Assembly: GCA_002946415.1 (NCBI GenBank)
Contig: NJPS01000010.1
Coordinates: 992,001 to 1,056,000 of the forward strand
DNA: 64,000 nucleotides
Direction: 5' to 3'
Source of the DNA: Rutstroemia sp. NJR-2017a BVV2
Lineage: Eukaryota; Ascomycota; Leotiomycetes; Helotiales; Rutstroemiaceae
Shown here: positions 35,787 to 47,100 of the stretch, piece by piece
Layout: every line of letters starts with the position of its first letter
How positions within the stretch are numbered: the first letter of the stretch is position 1
The notes under the pieces: model-generated
The model's database searches: none
Told to the model about the DNA's origin: nothing
Seen by the model: only the letters and a program-made list of their open reading frames with translations
Made by a program: the position numbers and the translations under genes

Positions 35787-38746
35787 CTAGATCTCCACCA
35801 CAAGCGCCCTCTCGCTCCTCCTATACTGATGACCGCTGCCCATCTCGGTCCTCTTCTCCCCCGATGGAATCAATAACTTTCCCCCCTCCGCTTCCCATTC
35901 TTTTCTCTCCAAAACGGGACTTTTCTTCTCGTTTTCTTTTCCTTCCCCTTCCATCTTCCTCGCAACCCTATCTCTCAAGGCGTCCCCTGTTCCTCTTCCC
36001 CACTCATCACCAACCACAACCAACGTAGGCGTATTGGGCTTCCCTCCTTCCCTCACATTAATATCCTCCGCACCAGCACTGCCCGATCTGGCCTTCCCGT
36101 TAACACTCGCGCTGCTAGCAACACTCTCCAAGGGACTTCCCTTGTCACCCGCAACATCTTCGCCAGTCACAGCCTTCTTCTTGCCTCGTGTAGTACCGGT
36201 GCGAATTGGGATAAGAAGCTGTCTTTGCTGCCTGCTGACGGAGATTTGTCGAGCGATCGATACGCCTGCGGCATGTTCGCGGCGTTTCTGTTCGGCTAGA
36301 GCGGGGTCAGAGAGATGCGCGGTTGCGGTTTCGAAGTCGTCGCCTAGAGTGACGTCGAGGAGAGAGGGAGTTATCGAGGAAGTAGAGAGCTGTTGTGTGT
36401 GTTTTGATCTGGGCGGTGTGTCAGGATCGTTGGAGTTAGGCTCGGGTGTAGATATGGCGGTGCCAACGGGGATGGCTGCGGTGTTCGTGTGGGACGGACG
36501 AGGAAGGGTACCAATACCGATTGGAAGTGGCGATTTCTGTAGAGCTGGACGTGGTGACGAAATAGATGTTAGAGATGTATTTGAGTGGCTTTTTAGGAGA
36601 GATGGCCGTGATGTTGGGCCTGGCGAAAGGCCTTGCATGCTGGTGACTGGAGATTTCAATATTGGCCGTGGAGCTCCGGTTCTTGTCGTGGTATTGAATG
36701 CTGAAATAACAGGCCTGGGTCCCGGTCCAGGTGAAGATTTAACGGGAATTCTTGTTGTGGTTTCTTTGTCCTTCCTGTGAGAGATGATAGAAGTTGGCGA
36801 TTCCTTTCTTCCCTCCCGCTCTCTGGTCTTCTCCTCCTTGGGAATGACGATGCTTGTTGCAGGTTTAATATTTTTACCCGATGCTGGCGTTGATCCCTGC
36901 ACTAGAGATGGCCCTTTCACACTTCTACCTCGCGGTACACTAGAAAAAGATGCAGTGGAGTGTGATGACGAAGCGGAGTTACTTGTCTCGCTTGTGGTAG
37001 AGCCAGAGATAGACGATGGAGCTCTATGATCTCTTCCTTTTACATCCATGATTTGCCATTGTGGCTCCTTATCTTGGGTAACATCTCGAGTCTTAAAGCC
37101 CGCAGGTAAAGGTGATGCGTCATAAAGATTTTCTTCCCGCCGTTCGTTCTTTGAGCCCGGTTCAATATCCGAGTCTTCTGACGATGGCGATAGGAGTTGA
37201 GATTCATCGGGAGACCATGTCCGTGTTTGTTGCACGGCTAGTCGTGGCCCTGGTGAACTGGAAGATGATCTAGGAGGATGGTTTGCTGTTTTCTTTAACA
37301 TTGGGCTGGATGATGAACGTTTTCGTTGATGGGTATGTTTAGTTATTGGTACACTACCCTCTTCGGCGACTAGATCGGCATGAAGATCGTTATCGAGACC
37401 AGGAGCGAAAGAGGGACGGCCAGGTGATAGAGCGGCAGGTGACGTATTAGACCTGTGTAGTAGGTGGTCCTGTGATGGCGCACCGTCGCGATTGCTTTGT
37501 CGTGATGGGGTGTTTGGGAACAAGGAAAAGCCAGGACTGTTACGTCCAGCCTGTGGGGAAGCGGCTCTCTTCGCGAGGGCTTTGGTTCGGGCTTCGAGTT
37601 CTGCTTCCTAAAGTGCGAAGATGATTAGATAGTTTGGGGAACCGGACAGACATGATATCCTACCTTAGCTGCGAGAGCTTCCTCATCACTCTTCAGTCTC
37701 TCAAGAGTGGCTTGACGTCTTTGAAGCAGCGAAGATGAGGTGCTCGAAGGTTTCTGCAACACACTTCCAAACATAACACTGTACCTCTCCATCTGAACAG
37801 AAGGTATGTCTACATCAAGTTTTGGCCCCTCTAGAGCTATCGTAGGATAGGATCGCACAACTTCCACACCAATGGGACCTTCATGGACACGAATTTCCGG
37901 TGTTCCAGCACTGATACTCGTCGAAACTGTAGCGTTAAATGTTGGTAAAGAGGGAGTCATGGGTGCCGTTTGCGATCTTTTCATTTCGGGTTTCTTGGCA
38001 GTCTTGCTTGTCGTTCGACTGCGTTCACGTATCTTCGTTGGGCGTTTATCATTATATTCAGGCGAGGCGGGATCGATTGAGATTACTTTGCTCTGTGACT
38101 CAGGTTGGAGCTGATAGAATGAAGCAGGCGTCTTTTCCTTCTTCGGTCGAAACATACCACCAAACAGCTTCCACCGACCTTTTTGCTTTGGGGCAGCGTC
38201 ATCGTGAAGGTCGTCCACGTGGCGAGGAGAGGTAACCATGTCGAATGATTTCTGAGCTTGCTGCCAATTTTCTGGTGGATGCTCCGGGCTCCCAAGGGCC
38301 ATACCAATCTCTGCCACGCTCAAGTTCGGTGCAGTTCCTGTAGTCTTAAAAGAATCAGGAGTCTGTGGTCGTGGCAGCGAGTCTACCCTTGAGGGAACAG
38401 GAGAGGGCGGGGGTCGCGTGACGGGCAGAGGAAAATTGTAGAAGGTCGGACCGTCCTTTCCATGTGCTGTCAGTGGGTTGAAGTAGAGATCGTCCCGAGT
38501 TTCTCTCTTCACGGTGTTGGCCCTCCTAGGAAAGTTTGCTGTTGATTTATTGGACCCGCCTGACGTCTTTGGCCTTTCAGGAAGTTTATGCCGGTCATCA
38601 CCTCCAAATTGGAATTTATCAAGAGAGTTGGAAAGAGTAGTGGGAGTCTGTGCATTATCTGTAACATGTAGTGCTGCACTAGGAGATACGGCGTCTCGGC
38701 CCCTAAATCGGGATCTCATCGACTTCGATCTTGTCGGAAGCGCCAT
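35787..38746 (-). CDS. Large disordered protein with short coiled coil (2 exons)
   Basis: Exons in transcript order are 38746-37664 and 37607-35787, giving 967 aa. I do not recognise a named gene. The sequence is rich in Ser, Pro, Thr, Arg and Lys and mostly disordered, with no membrane segment. More structured pieces are a basic/aromatic stretch (GRWKLFGGMFRPKK), a motif MERYSVMFGSVL near residue 325, and a charged helical segment (about 340-375) rich in Leu, Glu and Arg that should form a short coiled coil. The 56 nt intron interrupts that coiled coil (between EEALAAK and EAELEAR). ATG 38746 is the first ATG in frame; a TTTCAG just upstream could be the acceptor of a further 5' exon. An adaptor or scaffold function is possible but unproved. 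Confidence 0.75.
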
Positions 38747-41700
38747 AGGTGTTCCCTGAAACCACAAGCTGTAGTGATAACTGCCAAATACTATAGATGG
38801 AGTCTGTTGGTGTTGGGGGTCGACCTAAGTAGAAGGCGATGACGATTGTATGGGGTGGGAGAGCAAGGTGAAACTGAATATTGACCAAAGGAGTGGACAG
38901 GTCACACCGGGAGACCCTTGACGCGCTGGTAGTAAATTCGATAACTCGGAGAGGATGAGATGACTTTGCGGAAGAGCAAAGGACAGACGGGATTGGAAGT
39001 GTTTCTCAGGTTATGGAGAAGACGGGACGACGAAGACACTTTCGTACAAACCAACGGTAGAATGCGAAAAGTACGACAATATGACGAAGAAGAAGACAGA
39101 AGAACGATACGGTAAGGCAGGGAAATGGATAACACTTATCTCTAGTTACATTCATCTCAGCCCTGTCCCCGTACGAAGGACTTCCGTACGGTACGGGAAA
39201 TAATAAGCAGCTGCAAGTAAGAGCAAGTTTGGTCATAGTTGGTTAGTAGATTCCGTGGTATTATTGTGGTAATTGTGGCCATTGTGGCTATTGGCGTTTT
39301 CTGTGGAAGAGTAAATTCGGGATATTGCGGTTGTTTGAGATAGAGAGCACCACCCAAGGACGTTTAATTTAGAGACGACAGGGCAGCCGGGCCAACCAGG
39401 GCCAACCAGGGCCAACCAGGGCCAACCAGGGCCAACCAGGGCAGCAGCGCAAGCAGAGAGAAAAGGACGGGGGCCTACCGTTGTGCCTATCTGATCGGCT
39501 ACCGGGATTGCCCCGTTGCAGGCGAGAGGAAAGGCCGGTCGGTGCAGTTGGCCTCCAAGATCTGCAGGGTAGGTAGGATTTTTGGAGGCTTTCGACATGG
39601 GATGAGATTGTGGAGTGTGAGTTGGAGTTGGGAGTCAGAAGCTGGGAGGGAATTGAGGATCCGATTCGATTCGAGGACGAGGAAATGGGATCGCAGAGAG
39701 ATCAGTTGCTGTTACAAGTTATCCGACGGATGTTTCGACATGGGATGATTTCCTGGATTCTGGAAGGAGTCAATTTCGTTTTGGATTTGCGGTATGGGGG
39801 CAGAACTGCGGTACGTTTCTACATACGAGTCTGCTCCAGTGCGGCTGCCGTCTCTCTCTCTCAAAGATCGCGTATCGAAACTGGTGAAGGGTGCAAGGAA
39901 GCGTCGGCGAATAAAATGCTCGTGTGTCAGCCTTTGCCAGGTTACCCCGAGCACGGGTGGAGACGTAGTACAAGTAATTTGCGGTGATCCAATAACAAGA
40001 TGAAGATATAATAGCCAGAATGGGGTTGCACAGAAATTGTGAGTGGATTTCTGCAGAGCAGCACAGAGCAGAGCAACAGCAGGAAGCAATAGGCAGACGG
40101 TTTTCTGTTGCTGTGGTGGAGACGTCCAACTTCCCAAAAGTGGCGATTTGACATGAGGTCGCAATCGTATGTCCGAATCGAGTTCCAAAGGCACCACAGC
40201 AGACACTGCGTTGTCGACGGTACGACAAGTACGTCTGGTTTTAAGATTACGACGAGGATTATGTCATTGTGGACGGTAACTTCATCGTCGAAAAATAAAG
40301 TATATGATGATATACGTGCATAGCTAACTCCCCAGTACTTCCCAGTTGTGCTTATGCCTTCCCGCTACCTCATACATATTAGATGACCATGACCACGACG
40401 GCGGCGCCGACCAGACCATGGCGACGTTAATGTATTCACCCTTTCTTTTACGGAACGTTGAAGATTGAAGACATTCCCTGGCTTTCCCGACTTTCCCTGA
40501 CTCCCTCCTAAGTTCTAACTTGTCGTGGCGCGTTTGGCAAAGCTTGGCTCTAATTTAAGTTATGGTCAGTGGTTTAAGGATCACCATTCACCACAGTATG
40601 GAGGGAGATCCTAGGCCTTTTGCTACCGCTGTCAGTAAATGGTCAGGATGTCCTGGACTCGTGGAGAATCTGCCGACGTTCATGATGATAATCACCGGCT
40701 TCTACTGCGAAGTACTGTACTATGTAGAACTGGCACGCGACTGCTGCTCCTTGAAGCTCTTGTCCTGTGCAGAATAGTTTACCTCGGACTGTAACCTTAC
40801 AGTACACAGACTTTCGATACAACGATGCGATTAGATGAGATGAAGGGACAGAGCAGTGACGATCAAAAGACCAAGCCATGTTCCTCTGCCGCTATCGATA
40901 CGATCCATACCTAGACACTTTGCTTCAGAGATCGTACAGGAATTAACTAACCTTACTCGCCGTGCATTCATCCTTTCAGGCATGGTAAGATCTGCGGCCT
41001 CTAGAACAACTGTTCCAGTCGAATAATAGCCGATATTGCTGTGTTTACGGAGTATGTTATCATTCTTCGTACAGAGTCCCTTCATAGATACAAGCTTGCG
41101 AGGGAACCTTGGGCCGCGGCTCCTGTTGCGAACTTCCTACTCCGTCTACTTGTATACGTACGGAAGTACTACGAAGGTATCCACACGGGACATTTCATCC
41201 AGCCATATGGGAGAACAAACAGCGAACAGCTTATTTGTTCCGAGGAATGGCTGGCGTGGCGGGCTGGGTTTCGAAATGACCTGCGACGAAGATGCCTAGG
41301 ATTTCCGAACTTCGAAACGCCGTGTGGTGGATGCATGATATTTATTGACAAGCCTTCCCACGTCTATTCCTGTGTTGTTGTGTTATGTTGACACAACACA
41401 CCTACCACCTCCAGAAAGGTCGGACATTACATCTGTAACTGGAGAGCCCTATTCGGAGAAGAGGCTCACAGACGGTACCTCGTTGTCGCTCCAAAATGGC
41501 CAAGACAGTCCAGAAAAGTCAGAATCATTACCTAGGCTTGATATGATTGCAACCCCATCAGCAATTTAACAGACAAAAGAGAGAAAAATTGATTCCTCGT
41601 GTACCTTTACGCGGCAGGAATACAAGGAGATTGGAGAGGAAGAAAAGGGCTCTTCTCGGATAATAGGAAATTATCATTACCAGAAATGAAGACGGAATGG

Positions 41701-42816
41701 ACCATCACCTGCATATGAAGAATAGAATAAATTCGCCTTCTTAAGTTACTCGATCCCCTGGTACTGTGTTCCCAAACCCACAATCACTACTTTTTCCGCT
41801 TGTAAGATACGAAAACCCTCAATTTTCCTTTGTGTTATTATGGTGGAGGACGAGGACGACGTACCAAAGGTACGGTCAGGTCACTCAGGTCATCTTAATC
41901 CACAACAGCGTCCAAATTCCAGACTTCGGAAAAGGGGCTGCGCAACCAGATACCACGTGAATGTAAAGGACCGGTAATTATCTACTCGTGCAATATAACA
42001 TGTCTGTCGGCTATGCAGCTGTCTACTCCGTCGCATGGTCGAGGTTACTACTGTAAACGATTGCCATGCCATCTCACGATGCAGTCGGAAGTGTCATTTC
42101 ATCGTCCATTCACCGTTCACCGTCACGACCGTTCACCGGCAGTCTCACCGAGTTTGCAGACATGGACTGTGTAGTTCTACGGAGAAGGAGACGAATCACG
42201 TGGTATGAAACGTAGGAATCCTGCTGCTCTGCATAAGATCAACGAAGGGCAGAGGAAGAGGGATTCTGATACTGTCTCTTGTATAGGGATTTAGTCAGGC
42301 GAAGTGTGAAATACATTAAGATTCTGGCATCCTTTTGAGCGGTATCCTTTTGAACGTTGAGATTCATAATCCACGAGCCAGCGACAGGAGCCAGAATAGC
42401 ACAGCAAAATTCGACACTTTGTACTGTATGGCATGGCGGGACCAACAAATGAACAGCGACACCTCCTCCGTCCGATTGCAGCAAATGTAAGTGGTGAGAT
42501 GACAAAGACGACCTTGACTTTCACACCGCAAACAACCTTGAATTCAACAACTCATCAGCAAACAAATCTCCATCGACCACCGAACCTGCAGCCCCACCAA
42601 AAACTTTGAAACTAAACAAGCGAGCCGGTACAACTCCAAGACCTTCACGCTTTTTATTTAGAGTTGCCTGTTACAGCTTACCTCTAATCACATCTTATTA
42701 ACATCAACATCAACATCAACGAAGTCTCTCCTCAAAAGCTTCATCTTGCGATACTATATCATCGCCTGCTATTAATTCGTCTTCTTTATTAAAACCTTCT
42801 TCACAAATCTTTCAAG
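38747..42816. other. Long gene-free region with minisatellite
   Basis: No gene can be supported across about 4.1 kb. Open frames on both strands overlap each other and lack recognisable motifs. It contains the 10 bp minisatellite at 39391-39440 and, near its right edge, the profilin promoter and leader with a small ACATCA repeat (about 42701-42719). Confidence 0.5.
39391..39440. repeat. 10 bp minisatellite, five copies
   Basis: Five perfect tandem copies of GCCAACCAGG, bordered by partial copies (GGCAGCC on the left, GCAGCAGC on the right). The perfect identity suggests recent expansion and probable length variation between strains. Confidence 0.95.
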
Positions 42817-43670
42817 ATGTCTTGGCAAGGTAAGTCGTCACGTCCATTTTCTGTGGAGCCCGCCCGCCGACGTTACCCCTCCTTCGAACCCCTCTATGAG
42901 CAATCAAAACGGGCTTTTGCTGACGATTTCCGGTAGCATATATCGACACAAGGTATGGAAACCATCACAGGCGATAGGCGGAAATGAGAGGCGGCAAGAA
43001 ACTGATGAGGAAATAGTCTTCTCGGCAGCGGACATGTCGAGAAAGGAGCCATTTACAATTTGGAGGGAAACAGCTGCTGGGCTACAAGCGCTGGGTTCGA
43101 CGTACGATAACCACCTTCTTCTTACTTCATCCTTACGTTTCTTTTGGGCTCCCGTTGGGAACACCGCCGTCGACAGTAATATCAGGATAAGGCTGGGGCT
43201 TACGCTGATGAAACTCACGCAGATCACACCCGCGGAAATGGCCGAAGTTGCGAAAGGACTGAAAGGTGAAACCGATGCTCTATACGCAAATGGTCTACAT
43301 CTCGGCGGGGAGAAATACGTTATCACGAAGGTGGAGGAAGACAGCAAGATTATATATGCTAGAAAGGTTTGTTGGCACCTTTTTCTATGACCTCATTTAT
43401 GCTATGAATGACCCAACCGCTTCATGAACCACCAATAATTCATTCACACGACGAACTCCCCCTTCAGTTATATTTACAACTATGCGACCATCACACGTTT
43501 CACTCAAGTTACAGTGCTAAATTGATATCAAACAGGACAAAGATGGCCTCGTCATTGCCAAAACCGTTCAGGCAATCATCATCGCCCGCTACGCCGACCC
43601 CATGATTGCCGGAAACACCGCAGAGACCGTCCAAAAACTCGTCGACTACCTTGTTGCTTCAGGCTACTAA
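42817..43670 (+). CDS. PFY1: Profilin (5 exons)
   Basis: Exons are 42817-42829, 42937-42952, 43017-43101, 43223-43366 and 43536-43670, giving 130 aa, the standard profilin length. The start MSWQAYID, the central CWATSAGFD and the C-terminal IIARYADPMIAGNTAETVQKL are profilin hallmarks. Profilin binds actin monomers, proline-rich formins and phosphoinositides, and promotes actin filament assembly at the cortex and septum. The first two exons hold only 13 and 16 coding nt. The third donor is a weak GTACGA; reading through it meets a stop within two codons, so splicing is needed. The gene is convergent with SLH1. Confidence 0.93.
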
Positions 43671-44183
43671 GCAGCCCTATCTTTCCCTTCTCTCTCTTGT
43701 TGGTTGGCGATCATACGAAAATTGGTGTCGGAGGGGATTATTGAGGAAGAAATTGCGCGGAGGGTGGGGGAGGCAACTGTGTAAAGTGGAGCTGGGGATA
43801 TGAGAGGCAGATACTAGAATAGTGACGACTGTTCGATGAATCGTGATGGAAATTGGAATGAAATCCTATTTTCTATATCATATTGGCAGAAGCACATTTC
43901 TCCCTGTTTCAACGGTCGTATGATCTCTCATTTCATACGAGCTTGTCTCTTCTATCATTTTTTCAATATAAGAATAGGCTCGGCGATTTTCAAGTACAAC
44001 CTGCTCTTAGCTCCCACATAAGTGACAACTCCGTATTCTTACCGGCGTTTCTGTTCACAAAGAGGACGAGCATCGCTAAAATGGAGAAGCGATATGCATC
44101 AATTAGTACGCTATTGATCTCCTCTACTGTGACTCTTTGCTCCCAAAACCAACAACTAGCACATCTTCCACACCTCTCCGCAT
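43671..44183. other. Convergent 3' flanks of profilin and SLH1
   Basis: This 513 bp holds the two terminators. No gene or RNA is seen. Confidence 0.5.
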
Positions 44184-47100
44184 CTAAGTACTCCCCTCAC
44201 CAACTCCTTTTCCCTTCCCCGATCCCTTACCATCCTTCCCTTTCCCATCATCAACCACTCTCATCACATCCGGTACCTCCACTCCCTCCACTTTATACAC
44301 CATCCCCATATACCCATCACTAACAACCCAAACATCATAAACCCTCCCATCCTCCACCTTCCCCTCATCACCATCTCCTCCACCCCCCGGAAACTTCATA
44401 ATCGTCCTCGCCACCGGTCTACTCCCCGCCCCAACCCCAGCACTCCCACCTTCCTTCCCTTTCCCCTTCGCACCCGCATTTCCACCCGCACTCCACCCCA
44501 CCCTCCTAATCCCCACCACCTCGTCCACTCCCTTCTTACACAGCACCACAAACCAGCCCTCGCTCTGCGGTTTCGGGAACCGCGGCGCGTACATCTTCGC
44601 CTCTTTCTCCGTCAGCGGATTTAATCGCTGGATGTTAACTGTCAGTTGCAGCGCCGTTACGTTCTGCACGTCGATCTTGAGATTCGGGATTGCGTTTGCG
44701 GCTTTTTCGAATTTGTTCATCTGGGCGGGGGAAGAGGGGATGGGGAGGGCGTTTTTGAGGGATTGGTAGGCGCTGGGAGAGAGGGCTGAGAAGGCTTGGA
44801 GGGTTGTGGGGATGGGGGTTGAGGAAGGAGGGGTAAAGTCGGTGGGGATATGCGGGAAGATGGAGAGTGCGTGGTCGGTAGGCCAGCGCGCAGATTTGAT
44901 GCACTGTAGCAGGGTAATCATCTGCATGACGGAGGAAAGGTATCCCATTTCGGTCAGAACATCGATGCTGGCCTGGATGATACGGATAGCCTGGTCGAGC
45001 ACGGATGTTTGGTCACCGACGTAATCGCTAATGGGGAGGTCGATGCGGGACATATGTGCTTGGAGAAGGAGAAATGCTTTGACGTGGGGATCCCACATAG
45101 GGAGGTTATCGAACGAGGAAGCTGAGAGAGGCAGATTGCGGGAGAGCTCGGCGTTGATTAGGTCCTCGTTGTGGCGGACGGGGAGCTCGTCATATTCGGT
45201 TGCCGAGGACATCCAGGAGAGAACGTCTTGGAATGTTGCATTGGGTTTGGCGTGTTTGACGAGGTGGCGGATTGTTTTGTGAGAGAGGTAGTAATAACTC
45301 ATGATTTTGCCAAGGGGTGTGGAGTCGACGTTGCCGTTGGGGTAGATCTCGAGGCATTTGGACTCAGCGAGCTCGTTGAGAGATTTGTCTACCATCGAAA
45401 TCATGTAGTCGTTGGCCATTTGCTGTGCGGCAATGGTGTTATGCTCTTCGGCTGAGATTTCAAGGCCGTAGTATGATGGATTCTTGTGCAGACGACGGAA
45501 GAAAAATGTCCAGGTGAGATAGTCTAGAGCGTCTTGCTTGGTGGTGATGGTTTCGGCAGAGACTTCGGCACCAAGATGGTTGTCCAGAACGTTATGTAGA
45601 GATGACTCTACCGGGAACCCAGTATGTAGAAAATGCTTATAGAATGCCTTCTTAGAATCTTGCGTAAAGATGCGTGCAATTCCCGAAGTGTCGAATTGAG
45701 GACGTCCAGCACGACCCAACATTTGTAGAACATCTGTGAGATCCATATCCTTGTATCCTTCAATCTTTGCGTCGAAGAATTGAGTACCTTTTACAACAAC
45801 TAAGTGGGCGGGAAGATTGACACCCCATGCCAAAGTGGATGTTGCAACTAAGATTTGAATCTTGTTGTTTGCAAATAATTCTTCAGCCAACGATCGATCG
45901 GATTCCACCAAACCAGCATGATGTAGACCTATACCAAAACTCAATGCTTCTTTCAGAGCGTCATCCTTGACTCGGGCAAGATTGAGTTGAAGGTCTTCCT
46001 CTGACATCTTAACGAAACGACGCGGATTATCCTCCATACCGCAGAAATTGATCAAGTCCTTCGCTGTCAGACGTGTTTGTCTTCGAGAAGCGACGAAGAC
46101 GATGACTGGCTTGTCCGGGCTATGGGTCTTGATAGCCAGGAATGTCGGCCTGTTCATAGATTGCATCAAGGGACAGAAGCCACGCACTTCTGGAAAACCA
46201 TCGATGAATATCTCGAGAGGAACAGGTCTAACGGAGTGACGAAAGTTGAATAAGCCTTCCTTGACGCCCAGCCAGTTACCAAGATCCATAGCATTGGCAC
46301 ATGCGGTCGACATTCCCATGAGTCTAACCGAGTTCTTGGTCTCTGCAGCAATATAATTCATTCGGGAAACAATAATTTCCAGAATGGGACCACGATCTCC
46401 ACCAAGTAAATGAATCTCATCAATGATGACCAGACTGACCTGTCTAACGTAACTTCTCGTGGTCCATGAACGACTGATACCATCCCACTTCTCAGGCGTA
46501 GTGATGATGATATCCGCATCTCTGATGGTTCTCGTGTCAGGCGTGTTGTCACCCGTCAATTCGACCAATTTCAATCCCATCTGACGGGTCAAGCGAGCTC
46601 CCCAGTCTTTGACTCGCTCACGTACAAGCGCCTTCATTGGGGCGATGTAGACGACCTTTGAGCCAGGCTTTTCTCGGAATGCCCACCACATTGCCAATTC
46701 ACACGCAATAGTCTTTCCAGAACCTGTAGGAGAACCAAGAAGTACATTCGCAGGTGTGTGGTAAAGTGTGTGGAAAATTTGCGTCTGCATAGGGTTGAAG
46801 TATTGGAAGCGCTTGCCATAAATCTCTTCAAGCGCCGGATTCTTGAGAGCGCTGATAGGGAGTGGCTGTAGATTCAAAAGATCGGTATACACACTTTCTG
46901 TGTCAGGTCTGATCAAGTGCTGGAAAGAAATTGGATAAACTGTTTCGGCCCCAAGCCATCTGTCAGACACTGCTCTTACATAAATCTGCGCAGGCAGTGG
47001 GTCAGAGAGAGGGATTGTAAAATTAAGCTCATGGTCGTCGTATAGCTTTTTCCGGTTGAGTATGAAGAACTCATGATGGTATATTTCAGAAGTTTCCGAG

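Noticed and set aside
36034..36780. 248-codon open frame on + within the disordered-protein gene
   Set aside because: It is antisense to a Ser/Pro-rich coding exon, where low complexity keeps the other strand open. It has no domain or splice context.
39712..40228. Two overlapping 150-165 codon open frames on the minus strand
   Set aside because: Overlapping frames of the same length without motifs or introns, in a region with no other coding signs; I consider them chance.
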